This document shows positions 1 through 11,265 of a stretch of DNA of 64,000 nucleotides, piece by piece. The notes beneath the pieces were generated by a model that had not been told where the DNA came from, made no database searches, and saw only the letters and a list, made by a program, of their open reading frames with translations. The stretch covers positions 563,066 to 627,065 of the forward strand of contig VWZL01004368.1 in the NCBI GenBank assembly GCA_013396915.1, in the 5' to 3' direction. Position 1 is the stretch's first letter; each line of letters starts with the position of its first letter. The DNA comes from Stercorarius parasiticus (taxonomy: Eukaryota; Chordata; Aves; Charadriiformes; Stercorariidae). The translations under genes were made by a program, and so were the position numbers.

Positions 1-1066
1 TGCCAAGAAAACCTGATTAAAAATATGTCCATCTGAGTCTGCAGGTGGCTGGATCTGCAAAGGGACACCTGCCCTGTATATTTGCTTTGGTGATTCCTGC
101 TGTATTCTCCATCCTTTCTGTTCCCCACTTCCTTCCACTAGGTGTAGAAATGTATCAAGTGATACTGCAGTGAGAGGTTTACTGCTGCTTACTGTTCTGA
201 GCTTGATGTGCTCGGATCACTGGCATTACTGTCAAACGCAAAAACCCCACAGAATTTGCTGCCACCATGTTACTTTCTTTCTCCATCCCACATGTGCAGT
301 CTGAAAACTGTATGTGCCTGTTTTGATTGTGCATTGTCATTTTCAGTTTCTCTGCTTCTTTCCTTTGAAGCAGTCTACATTTGTAGCTATGGAAACAATG
401 ATGCTACTGATAGTGACGTGCAATACGGAGTCAGAAATTGTTTGTTTTGGAGTTTTGAGTTTTGTTTTCTTTTACCTCGGACTTACAGCATGCTTTGTGG
501 ACTGCAGGAATTTTCATAGTAACCTCTATCATAACATAACATTTGACAAATTCCCACCAAAGCTGATATGAACTATAATGAGGCCACATTAAGATACTTG
601 CATTTAAATACAACTTGTTAAATTGCAGTTATTTTTCCAATTCAGGAATCACAAACAAATTGAAGCATAGTTGTAAATTTTAATATAGAAAGCACTATAC
701 CAGGTTCTTCAAATCGGTCTGTAAATGCTGGTAAAGGAGAAGAAATTGGGCTTATGAAGTCCATTTACAAATCTAAATCCCAGGTCAAGCCTAGAAAGAA
801 CAGAGTCATCAGCAGAATATGTTTAATTGTTTTTTACATGCTATAAAACTTTTCAAAGTCTTGGGGAAAGAAAGACTGCAGGTATGTAATTATACTGTGA
901 ACAATAGCTGGTTTTCAACTATATCTCTAAAAAAATAAAGCTTTTACAAAAGAAAAGAGATGCATATAATTTTTCTCTGTGTTACAGAGCAAACTGTTTT
1001 TGACAGTAGAAGGAAGCCATTAGGACTGAGCTTGCAAAATACTACCTGGACTGGTTTCCATTATTC
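1..1066. other. Unique AT-rich non-coding DNA
   Basis: No gene, known repeat family or structured element was seen. Short open frames occur on both strands, overlap each other and resemble no family. The 103-codon plus-strand frame at 208-519 is overlapped by an 85-codon frame in another phase, which is typical of chance open frames in AT-rich DNA. Confidence 0.6.
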
Positions 1067-1067
1067 T

Positions 1068-1102
<35 letters not shown>
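1067..1102. repeat. T21-A15 homopolymer junction
   Basis: Twenty-one T (1067-1087) are followed directly by fifteen A (1088-1102). The tract is fully self-complementary over its A half. It could be the junction of two oppositely oriented A tails or a slippage product. CR1 elements do not end in poly(A), so CR1 does not explain it. Tract length in an assembly should be treated with caution. Confidence 0.9.
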
Positions 1103-1104
<2 letters not shown>

Positions 1105-3289
1105 AAACATTGCAGTATTAGGGGGAAGAAGTTGGAAATGTAGGAGGATACCTTTTGTCAATTTCTATTGAGGCCAGAAAAGCCTGGATTTTGATAGTGG
1201 TCATATGAACCTTACAAAAATGAATAAGGGAAGAAAACTTTGAGGGTGAGATTAGTAGTAGTTGGAGATTGACCACTTTAGAAAAATGTGAAACTTCAAA
1301 TGAAACTTTGAGGTGATAGTGCAGTGAACAAAAAGTACATGTAAAATTTTCCACGGTGAAGGGATCAGCTAAGAATTTTGGTTTTGGTCTTGATTGCCAC
1401 CATAAAATAAAGTTGGAGATAAAAAGGATAAGCTATTTATTAAAGTCTGTGTTGGTTATAAGAGCAACTGGAATATATACAGTGGGAATGAGGTTGGCTG
1501 TGAAGCCACAGGGGGCGTTAGTCCTTGAACTGTCTGAGAAGCAGAGGTGGGAACTGTAGCTTCATCTGGAGAGTGAGAAATGCCTGGCGTTAGTGCATGA
1601 GAGCGGTCTGGCCAAGAAACAGAGCTGTAGGAACAACTGTAGGATCATCTCATAAAGCCACTCTAACTGTTAATGAAAATTTTAGTAGATAACATACAGA
1701 CCTCTGAACTGACAGGATTGGGAGCTTGGTATTTGGACTATCTAGTCTCGTAAAATTTGGGGCCTGTTTTGTGCTTGTGTGTGCGTATCTGTGCTTAAAA
1801 GCTTCCTTTGTCTGATGCTGCTATGGATCTCTCTTGATTTCTTTGTAATGCTCTATGTATCTCTGAGAAGACAGCTTTATGGATTGAGTTTCAGAGAAGC
1901 CACTTTATCTGTGAAGGTGATCAGGGCATCAAAAGCCAGAGACGACATTCTTGCTTTTTCTTACTGTTGTTACCTGCTCTTCCTTTAAACATACTTCTGG
2001 CTAAAAGTTTACTACTGGAACTCGAGAGATGACACTGTGAGGTATATTTTATCCATATTTTTCCAATGAAGATGTCTGTTTTTCAAGATTTTTGTAATTG
2101 TGCTGTTTCTACATAATTGAGGACATCTTTGAGAGCCATTAAATTAAATTTGAAGTGTATTAGATGCACAGTGTCATTCAAATGAGAAATCCTTTGGGGA
2201 AGTCTTTAAGAATTTATCATGTTGTATTCATATCAAAGATGTGCTGGTTTAATTCTTAAAAACCTGAAAAAGAGCCAAATAGATCCCAAGGACCATCCAG
2301 ATAGAAATTTATCCATCACAGTGAAGTCATTGTTCTCCTGACATTCTTGTAGCGATTTTACCAAAACCATGTAAAATGGGAATTTTGAAGCTGTATTAAC
2401 TCTTCTGCATCACTTCTGCTGCAGTTATGTCTTTGCTTTCTTCTTCCTTTGGCCTGTGCTGAATCCTAGTTGACTAACGTCGTGTGAAGTTCTAGGGAGG
2501 AAGGATTGTGCCACAGAGGATCTCTTCACAATGCAGTTCAGGTGTAGAAGGATTATCTAGCTGAAAGAGAAAATTGCTCTCTATAACAGCAGAAGAATTT
2601 TTTTCTTTCTGTTACGGTTATTCTTGATGACATAGATGGTTGTATAATGTGAATGTACATGTGTGTACATACATATGCACTTATAGTATTTCAGTAGTCT
2701 AATCTAACAAAGAGATTGGCAGTTATAGGTATCCTCTCAGCAGTGCAGAGTCCTGCTGCTGTGGGACAAGCGGTGGCAGCAGGGTGGGTCTGCTTTCATG
2801 GTCAATACTATGGGGTCAGGAATCTTACCGTCCTGTTGCTTCTGTGGCCATTCTTCGTTGTTAATTAAATAGCAATCCACAGTAAAAAAAGAAGCTATAC
2901 ATACATCCCCCATGGAATTTATTTTGGAAGGAATATTATGCCAGCCAGTCCCACTTCTATTGTAATCTGATTATTGATTCATAATTGATCATAATTGAAT
3001 AAAAATGAACAGAAGTCTTGTATCAGAGGGCATTTAAATATATAACAGTTTTTGAAGTATCTCACGTATATGATGTAACACTATTGTACTTCATCTTCCA
3101 CATTGTAAAAATGAATTGCACTGAAGTATTTTGAATAGCTGTTATTTAAGGAGCCCTAAATTCTGGTGGAAAACCACAGTTTTTCTGATCTACTTTATAT
3201 CAGGATGAATAAGCAGTTTACTGAATGCCTTTTGAAAGAAAGACATATTAGTGCTTCTTAACACCTACGCTTCTCTGAACTACAAACTG
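1103..3289. other. Unique AT-rich non-coding DNA
   Basis: No recognised gene or repeat family. Two slightly GC-richer patches (about 1480-1620 and 2720-2850) contain no long frame with a recognisable product. An alternating purine-pyrimidine stretch lies at 2655-2680. Confidence 0.55.
2655..2680. repeat. Alternating purine-pyrimidine tract
   Basis: Twenty-six bases alternate strictly between purine and pyrimidine, mostly as CA/TG and TA steps. Such tracts are common simple sequence in vertebrates and can in principle adopt unusual helix forms. No function is inferred. Confidence 0.8.
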
Positions 3290-3400
3290 TAATGGGTATT
3301 AATCTTCTGTGAGCTAGATTCTGCCCTCAGATGTAGATTCATGGCATCTCTTGATATCAGCAGGAGCCATACAATTACATTTGATATAGAATCAATATCA
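3290..3400 (+). repeat. Possible ancient sauropsid interspersed repeat fragment
   Basis: The stretch starting AGATTCTGCCCTCAG and continuing through TCAGCAGGAGCCATACA resembles an old dispersed repeat, common in bird and reptile DNA, with an AGATTCTGCCCTCAG start and a later TCAGTGGGAGCT-like segment. The match is from memory and diverged, so the family is not named. A 109-codon minus-strand open frame covers the same place and is not considered a gene. Confidence 0.25.
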
Positions 3401-3659
3401 ACAAGAAGAATGACAAAGCTTAATAATAAACCCTTAAAACTACACAAACTTGAGGTAGGTATTTTGTGATAAGAATTCTCTTTATGTTGTACACTTTCGT
3501 CTGTATGGAGGAGAAAATATAGAACACCTTGTGGCAGTACCACAAAATCCCTGCTGTTGGCATGTTTAGTGCTGCAGGTGTGTAAGTGTGGTCTGAAGAA
3601 TAAGTTCAAATTGTAAAACAGGATGGCTTCTTAGTTGGAAAAGGAAAACTTAGTGTATT

Positions 3660-3850
3660 AATAATGCTATTGTACAGGGCTATTTTAAGATTTCTGTATG
3701 GCTTGAATAGTTTATTTTAGCTGTGTCATTTGTAAAATAGGTGGTCTGCAGTATAATTAAGCTTATCTTAGTGAAATTCTGTGAAGATCAACTTACTTTG
3801 TACAGAGTACCTTAAATTTGTTGAAGTACTACATTAGATGGTAAAGTACT
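3660..3850 (+). repeat. Possible MIR/CORE-SINE-like remnant
   Basis: The order TCATTTGTAAAATAGG, then a TAATTAAGCTTATCTTAG segment, then GTGAAGATCAA and finally TACAGAGTACCTTA follows the 3' half of ancient CORE-SINE/MIR elements (the TCATCTGTAAAATGGG, ATAATAATACTTATCTTA and TGTGAGGATTAAAT blocks). Divergence is high, so this is a motif-order match and not an alignment. Such fossils are expected at low density in birds. Confidence 0.35.
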
Positions 3851-5159
3851 GTGGTGTTAGGAATGCAGTTTTAGACAACTAGAATACTATAAACAACAGT
3901 ATTACTAGTTTTCAAATGTCTCATTTTTTTTTTTAGGAGTTACTAAGCAACCACAAATCTCATTCAAGTCACTAGCAGCAAAAGGTTTTTAGAACATTTT
4001 TGTAAATCATGTCTGTTACTCTGTGGAATCATCACACTACCTGAATGAAATTTAGATTCTGGCTCCTGTGGCCTGGAGGGAACACCAGTGTCCAACAGGG
4101 CAGACGAGCCATACTAATGTCCAGTATGGTTAATGCATTGGTTTCCCCCCCAAGAGAGAGGAGAGAAATACCTTTGGCTTGTTTGAAACAGGGATAAATG
4201 AAATAGTGCTGTATCTGTTCTCATTTCTCAAAAATGTATGAGAATAGTATATCTGCAATAGGAAAATCTTTTCAAAGTTTAAGCAACTGTTTTGTTCTAC
4301 AGACAGTTGTGACCTGAAGCACTCAAGTTCATTTATAGTGGGGAAAAAACCCCCCCAGTTCTGATCTTGCTTTTTCTTTACCATCAACTCCACTTCTATA
4401 ACATTGCTTTTGGATGTTGAAGTTCATGTTCAGCTATTTGCTAAACACACTCTCCTGTTCTTTTGTTGAGATAGTGTTTGTATCTCGTTTTGAGGTATGT
4501 TCAGAAAAAAAGTGTGTGGACATGTTCTGTTTATATAGCTGTGTTTTTATTTATCTGTGTTGATGCATCTGTAGTTGTCATGCAGTTAACCTTTTAACAG
4601 AAAGTTTGGTCAGGGAGGACATAGCCAATGCTATTGTCTCTGGGATTCTTTTGGTTTACATTTTTTTTCTGTCGAGAAATTGAGGGCTAACTTTGATTCC
4701 AGGACACTGGACTTGTCAATGCTTTCTAGTTCTGTATTCCAATGTTTAGGAGCTTTCACTTTATGGAAAATAAGATGTGTTGTACAGGTATGAAAGTGTA
4801 ACTGTGGATTGCTTCTGAAGGTTTTACCTTTCCTTCCAACTCACTGATGTCTGTTATCTAAATGAAGACAAACACAGATGCTGAAATGTCAGTTTATGTT
4901 GTCTGGAAGAGTGTTAGCACAGGACTTCGACTTGCCATCTTTTTTTTTTTTCTTTTAAAATGTATTGAAGAACTAGGCCTTTCTTGCTCTCCCTTCAAAC
5001 AGGAATTATACCCCCTGTGTCCCGTGAAACAGTATCTTTAAGTAGATCATTTTATGGGGCTTATTCTTGGTTACTCTTGGCAATATTAAAGGACATGGAG
5101 TAGGTTCAAGGACAAAACACTGCATGTGAGGCACAGAAAGAAAAATATTTAGCTTCACA
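3851..5159. other. Unique non-coding DNA
   Basis: Nothing recognised. C-runs occur at 4145-4152 and near 4352. The short overlapping frames look like chance frames. Confidence 0.55.
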
Positions 5160-5610
5160 TCATTCTGTCACTTGCAAGATGTTTGTCTTCATGTGACCGT
5201 ACCACCAATTGCTCTGTCCGGCGAATATGGCAAAATCAGGAGGTTGAACGAGACCATCAGGATTGTGCAGGTGCTTCTGGAAGTAGTGCTGGAGATTCAC
5301 TAGGTGGTGCTCTTTCCCCTGGGTAGTCAACGAACATCCCACAGAGGTTCTGAGGGGGATTCTCTTGAGAAGGAATGAATGCTGGTCTCATAAACAGGGT
5401 ATTCCAAGCTGGCTGTTGATGTTGGTGTCCTGGTCAAACTGTTGATCGGGTCTTTTGATGGTGGCTTTAATTCATTGACGCTTGTTCTGCGGTTTCCAGG
5501 ATGGGAAGCCTCTACTGTCACGTGTTCATCAGCCAGCCTAAACACTGCTGTTTGTTGCCTGCACTCAGTTGCACACAGGATGCTGCTAGGCTTAGCGTTG
5601 TGTTGACAAA
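5160..5610 (-). other. Unidentified minus-strand segment, candidate exon or decayed gene copy
   Basis: Read on the minus strand, a pyrimidine tract ending TCTTTTCAG is followed at 5610 by a frame that stays open for 94 codons to a TGA at 5327-5329. It is rich in Ser, Thr and Pro and ends SEPLWDVR. A second frame (5160-5342) then runs for about 60 codons past the stop. A third reading frame also gives a protein-like proline-rich stretch (QENPPQNLCGMFVDYPGE) over part of the same DNA. CpGs are more frequent than in the flanks. No family was recognised. Explanations are a 3'-terminal exon of an unknown gene, an old frameshifted processed copy, or chance. There is no poly(A) remnant at the low-coordinate end that would prove retrocopying. 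Confidence 0.2.
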
Positions 5611-6251
5611 CTGAAAAGATAATTTTTGTGCATAGATTTAAAAAAATCTAAGTATAAAAGAAGAAGTGGCAAAGTGATTTAGGGAAACTAGTAAGCAGAA
5701 ACTGAGACTAGGTAATTTCCATTTCCCCCTCAATGCATGGAATGGTCTTTGCATTACCTTCAGAGTAGTATTTGAGGATCACCAAAATGGAAGTGAAGCT
5801 TGCTACAAATTCACAGTTGTTCACATGTTTTGGTCCAAATGTCAGTGTTTTTGTTCTTTGTAATCTTGACAGGCCTTAGCAAGAGGAAGTATGTTTCTGT
5901 ATGTTCTCACTTTTCTCCCTTGTCCCACTGTTTTGACCTTTTCATATAATCCTTATAGACATGGTAAATGTATTTTAGCTGAGTAGTCCACAGTTGACAT
6001 GAATATGTTAGCATCAATTTAAGTTTTAGCCATATCATTGGTTACAGTTAAATATTTTTGTCCTATTCTTTTTTTGCAAGCTATCTTGAATAGTACTTAC
6101 AAGATGGACTATTTACATGCCAGTTAGACTTGAAAGTGTTTCTAGAATCGTTCAGTGTGCTGGGTTATTGCATTGTGAGCTGTTGCTTGGGACGGGTACT
6201 TTCTTGAACATTTGAAGCATGTAGTAGATGCAGTTGAGGGGGAAAATGCTT
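5611..6251. other. Unique AT-rich non-coding DNA
   Basis: No gene or repeat family was recognised between the candidate minus-strand segment and the C/T tract. Confidence 0.55.
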
Positions 6252-6271
6252 CCCCCCCCCTTTTTTTTTTT
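6252..6271 (+). repeat. C9-T11 homopyrimidine tract
   Basis: Nine C are followed directly by eleven T and then AAAG. The same C-run to T-run arrangement recurs at 40587 and 52603. The complementary strand has an A-run followed by a G-run. Confidence 0.9.
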
Positions 6272-6464
6272 AAAGCTAAACTAAATTATTTTACTTTATG
6301 TGGCCCTAAGTGCAGAGAAACTGCTGTTCTTACTCATGTTATTAAGGTTAATTCCTTGAAAAGTAGTACCGCATGGTTCCTGTGTCAGTGAAATGCTGCA
6401 GAAGTTCTTATGTGGTGATGTCCTGGTGGTAACGTGCTAGAGGTGTGAATTCCAGCTTTTTTCC

Positions 6465-6560
6465 ACTGAAGTAGTGGACTTAGCAGTGTTATGTTTACAT
6501 TTGGAGTCTGTGATCTTAAAGGAATTTTCCAACCTAAATGATTCTATGATTCTGTGTAGG
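6465..6560 (+). mobile_element. CR1 LINE 3' tail fragment
   Basis: AGTGGACTTAGCAGTGTTA, then TTTACATTTGGAGTCTGTGATCTTAAAGG, then TTTTCCAACCTAAATGATTCTATGATTCTGTG is the 3' untranslated tail of an avian CR1 in plus orientation, ending in the ATTCTATG octamers. Only about 95 bases remain, which is the usual extreme 5' truncation of this family. No coding part is present. Confidence 0.85.
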
Positions 6561-8113
6561 CTATATTGTAGAATGAATTGGATGAAACCTTATGTTTTGT
6601 TTATATTTTCCATTTTCCCTTCAAAGCAAGTAAATGCCATGATGACTTTTGAATGAATTGCCCTTCAACAAGCTGAATAAGTTTTCATAATTGACATTTC
6701 AATTGTAACATTAACTATTAATGCAGTGAATGACTTCTGGCAAGTGAGAATAAATGAGATAATAATCATTAGCCAGTGTAATACCTTTTTCCTGAAGGAA
6801 GAGACAAATGATATCTTGAGGATGTAATTTGCATTAGAACATAGTGGAAAAGCAGTGGCAGATAGCACGTTACACTCAAATGCAATAGTAGCCATGCTTT
6901 TTGCTAATGCTACGATGATTTGTGATGAGTGGTCTGTTTCATCACTCATCTAATCTGTCAGATCTCAGCTGATTGCCTCCCTTTAAGACTAGATGTGATC
7001 ATGCAGAGGGGGACTCTGAGTGTGGGAGAAGGAAGGGTAAGTCTAGGTTGTGCTGCTGAATGATTTTGAATAAATCACTCCACATCAAACAAGCTGAAAG
7101 TCATACAGGCACTTTGTGCTTAGCACCTTAGGATGCATATAAGTATTATTAGTAGGTATTATTTTAAATAATACGTGAAACAGCATTTGTCTTAAAAGTA
7201 AACAATCTCTCCCTACTTCTCTGAGTAGGAAGATTGGAACTGCAGAAACAGTGCACTGCTGTAAAAACTGTAAATTCCTCATGACTGGAGAATTCTTGTA
7301 CTATTACCAGAATGCGGTTTACTTAAGAGAAAGGAAAGTATCTAAAATAAAGTATTGCATTTAAAATATTGGGCAGTGGGAACATAAATATGAATCATGG
7401 TTCTGTTGTCCTGTTTGACAAAATGGTAGTAATTTTGTGGCTCTTTTGTAATTTGGAGATAATTCAGCTGGATTATGAAGAGAGACTGAGTATAAAATTA
7501 ATTATATTTTTGGACAGTGTATAGTATAGTGATGGCAGTATTGCAATAACAAATGTTGCCTTATTTTTCTGATACACCTTTTTTCCAGTTGTTTTTCACA
7601 ATTCCACTGTGATTCACTAGAGATCTAACCTTTGACTTTCTGACTAACAGGTTTTATATCCCTTTTGAGTGAGGTTTCATCAGCCCAGAGAACTTTGTCT
7701 GACTCCCAGTGGAGCGTTGAGTGGAGATACAGTGGCTAAATCTCCACATGGTATGCTGATAGTACACTTTCTAGAGTCATTGCTTCTGTTTCTTTACCTG
7801 TTTTGAATTCTTCTGTGAGTGATGACAGAGGGAAAGGAGATGTACATGACCTACAGTACAGGCCCATCTGTGAAGACCAGATGGCATCTGTAACAATTTT
7901 TCCAATGATTTGGTTATTTTCCCTTCCATTTCCTGTAAATTGTCAAGGGGAAACTCATGTGCTGAAACAAGCAAGAATAATGGAAGTGCTGACCTTTATT
8001 GACAGAATGGCATTTTGTGCTTTCTAACCACTGCAGCCTTATCTCACTTCTGTAATGCCTATAAATGCTGTGTTTGAAATAATATGTAATTCTATGGAAT
8101 CCATAACAGAGTG
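6561..8113. other. Mostly unique non-coding DNA
   Basis: Around 7030-7180 the phrase CTGCTGAATGATTTTGAATAAATCACTCC is loosely like the core of an ancient SINE, but too diverged to call. At 7777-8249 open frames exist on both strands (74 codons plus; 65 and 111 codons minus). They overlap mutually and match nothing recognised. Confidence 0.5.
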
Positions 8114-8129
8114 TTTTTTTTTTTTTTTT
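8114..8129 (+). repeat. T16 run
   Basis: Sixteen consecutive T. No attached retroelement was recognised on either side. Further runs of T11 (8530-8540) and T15 (8706-8720) follow within 600 bases. Confidence 0.9.
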
Positions 8130-8705
8130 GTGTGCCACTAAGACCAGAGAATATCTGTAACTAAAGGGGTGTGTGGGAGCCATGTTTGTGAGATTTGGCT
8201 TTCCAGCAATATAAAACGAGTCAGAACACTGAATAAAGTATTGTGGCAAGTATAACTAAAGGGACATTAATCCACACTATATTTTTCCCTAAGCTTTAAT
8301 TTTTGTAACAGATACTGTAATTGTACTTCTTAGCAATATATCCTAACATTTGCTATGCTGAAGCAGAAAGTCTGTTCGTTCAATCTTCGTTCATATGGAT
8401 AGTGTGAGTTTAATATGAATAGTGATGATTTCAATGAATGTGTGTAGCTTTGTACACGGTATTCCTGTGAAACATGAGTAGACCTGCGAAGTAACTGGCT
8501 TACTTGTTTCTTTTCCTTGGCAGTCGTGGTTTTTTTTTTTCTTCACTAAGGCTGATATTATTGGCATCTGTGCTATCACCAGCAGGACATAATTCTCCAA
8601 CCTGTGTGTGTATGGGTACCTATGTTTGCAGCTGGTATTCTAGCTATGACTGTTTTCCCATCCAACTTAAATACTTCCTTGTTTTATCAGTGTAGTCCTC
8701 TTTTC
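8130..8705. other. Unique AT-rich DNA between T-runs
   Basis: No gene or repeat family was recognised. The segment contains the T11 run at 8530-8540, and its short frames overlap on both strands. Confidence 0.55.
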
Positions 8706-8720
8706 TTTTTTTTTTTTTTT
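8706..8720 (+). repeat. T15 run
   Basis: Fifteen consecutive T preceded by TTTTC. Simple sequence, no parent element recognised. Confidence 0.9.
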
Positions 8721-11265
8721 AATTACTTCTTACATCCATACATAGAATTGTTTTGCCTTTGAGCAAAGGGAGAGAGTCATGTAGAAGAAAGACTACCCTG
8801 TTAAAAGTACATGTTCTCTATAGAGAACTGCATCAGCCGGTTTGGGCATTTAATAACTATTATTACTTAGATCATTTTTTCATGTAATATTTTGTTGAAG
8901 AGATTCAAACATATTCAAATTTTTGTCAAATATTACTTCTGAACTAGCAACTCCCACGTGTCCCCTCTTAAAACTGTACAGCATTTCTTTTTGGAAGTCT
9001 CTCTTCATTTACCTCTTTTACTAACAGAACTGTGTGCTCTGGAATTATTAGCTTTGCTAATGATATAAAATATTTTCCTCACTTTGGATTAGTGTCCAGT
9101 TTCTTTTCCACTTTTCATAAACTTTTATCAAGTAACATTAGAAGCACCTTAGTGTGTCATTTCTAAAATCCATGATACTAAACCAATTTATTTGTCAAAA
9201 GCATCTTTACCTCTCAGAAGCTGTGAGGGTTTTTTGATTACAAATGACAATTCTGGAGTTGTAACACTAAAATCAATATGACTTCAAATTGTTTTATTAG
9301 AATGTGGCTCTCTGCTAATGAGGTTGAGTCATGGTCCTAGACAGTGCATGATTTTAAGTCTGATGCCATGTTCAGTTTTGTGGTGTTTCTGCTGTGTCCA
9401 AGACAGGCATATGACAAATTACAGTTTGAGACTGACCAACCTTTTCCTTCTGAAATCACAAAAACTTTTAATGAGCTATCATACATTTGTTTTTGTGCCT
9501 TTAGTTCAATTTTCACTGTTTCAGTTCAGTATGGAAATCTAACAAAAGCCTTTTATTAGCATATTTTTATTGCACTGAAATTTTAGCCAAGTTCACTGAG
9601 CAAGGAACCAAACTAAGCGCCCCATACACTTTGTGGGCTAAAGAAATGCACCTTATATGCAGAGCCAAGATGTTTTTCATACACTAGTTAAAGTATTAGC
9701 AATCTAATCAGAATTGTTATTCATCCAATTAGAACACTCCACACAGATAGACACTCACATGTATAGCCCTAATTATCCAACTATTGCTAATTACAAATAT
9801 TAATATAGTTAAAACTGACATACATGAGCTGTTTAGTATCTATTTATTTCTATGGTGTTAGGCTCAACTTTTCTAGGCTCCTTAGGGTCCTAAGGTCAAC
9901 AGTGCTAAGTTATCTTCTAGAAGGATGGTGAAGGATCATCTGCATCCTGGTGGAAAGAGTATGATATGGATATTGAATGTTTCTTCCTCATTGCTCTTGG
10001 ATCCTCTTGTATTTATTCTTTTGTGTTTGCTAACACAGTTGTCTTGTTTGCTCTTTCTTTGTTGTTCCCCAAGTTCCATTTTATATCTGAGTTTTACTAT
10101 ATAAGGTATGTTTTACCCAGCTGCCAAGGTTGCATTCCTTTACCAGGAACTTGACGATATATGATTTGTATTTTTAGCCCTGAAGCCTGGGTATCATCCT
10201 GTGCCAGTACTGTCAAAAGTCTCTACTGTCATCTGCTGCTTGAACTTTTGGGGGCTTCTGTTACAGACCGCTATCTTTCTTCAACAACATTCAAGCTTCT
10301 TTAACATAAGTAATATTTTTATCAGCACATCCTGGTCACCCCGTGGTATTAGGGTCATTGAGTTGTTCACTGTACAAAACCAATGATCCATTAGAAAATC
10401 TGTGTATCTACAGGTACATATAGATATCGTGTTTTGGTAATTATTTGCTGTTAATTTTGCTGGTGTGTTACCAAAATTACCTTATTACAGTTTTCATAGT
10501 AAAAGACAAGTTAGTCTTGTTGTAGATATGAAGGATTTCATTTAAAGCTTCTGATTTTTGCCTTTTCTAAAGTAATGAGAGAGACACAAGATTTGTCTTC
10601 TAAATCTTACAGTCTACAATCTGTGGACCACAACATACCAGTAAAATGGAGGTAAACATAACAGGTCAAATCTGCCGAAGAAGGAATTCTGTCCATGGCC
10701 GTTATCCAAAAATAGTCACTTCTACAGACTGAGACTGTTGGTGAGTGTAATCTAAGAGGCCCCATTAAAAACCATGACCTTTAGCAAAAAAGTGATTATT
10801 ACCCCTGTCTTCCACTCAAGTCTTATAGCTGATGCCTGACTTTGCAGCAGCTTGAACTTTGTGATCATCTTAAATGAATGCAGGAAAAAGACCTTATTAA
10901 ATAAAAAGCAGAAGCAGGATGATTTTGGACGTAAATTGAACATCCTCTTGGATTAATGACATTTACAGTATTAATCAGAGACCCTGGAAATCACAGTTGT
11001 TGATGCTCAGAATAATTGAAGCATCTCAGCTGACAGTCTTCATGCTCTTGAATTGTGATATACATGAAAGGCAGTTTATTTGTACATAACTTTTCCTGTG
11101 TTTCCAAGTGCAGTATGTCATCAGTGGCTATTTTTAAAAAGGGCAAAGAATTTGAATTCCATTGTGAGAGTGCAAAAATATATATATTTTATATTAATCA
11201 AGCAATATTGCTGTGAAAGCTACAAGTCAGTAAATCAGCTAACAATTGCAAATGATATTGCATAG
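8721..11265. other. Unique AT-rich non-coding DNA
   Basis: No gene or known repeat was seen. An inverted repeat lies at 10432-10481. Short frames at 9318-9559 and 9966-10386 overlap or are cysteine/phenylalanine-rich translations of T-rich DNA and are treated as chance. Confidence 0.55.
10432..10481. repeat. Imperfect inverted repeat
   Basis: TTTTGGTAA (10432-10440) is the exact reverse complement of TTACCAAAA (10468-10476). Overlapping GGTAATT (10436-10442) pairs with AATTACC (10475-10481). The spacer is about 27 bases. It could be a small hairpin or chance; no MITE family was recognised. Confidence 0.6.

Noticed and set aside
2655..2680. Alternating purine-pyrimidine tract as a functional Z-DNA element
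   Set aside because: Short and rich in TA/CA steps; simple sequence with no further support.
3280..3609. 109-codon minus-strand frame
   Set aside because: Partly overlaps a probable old repeat, and its composition resembles random translation.
7030..7180. MIR-like core words
   Set aside because: Similarity too weak and limited to one short phrase.
7777..8249. Overlapping open frames on both strands (74, 65 and 111 codons)
   Set aside because: Mutually exclusive frames without recognisable motifs or splice context; expected by chance in 64 kb of AT-rich DNA.
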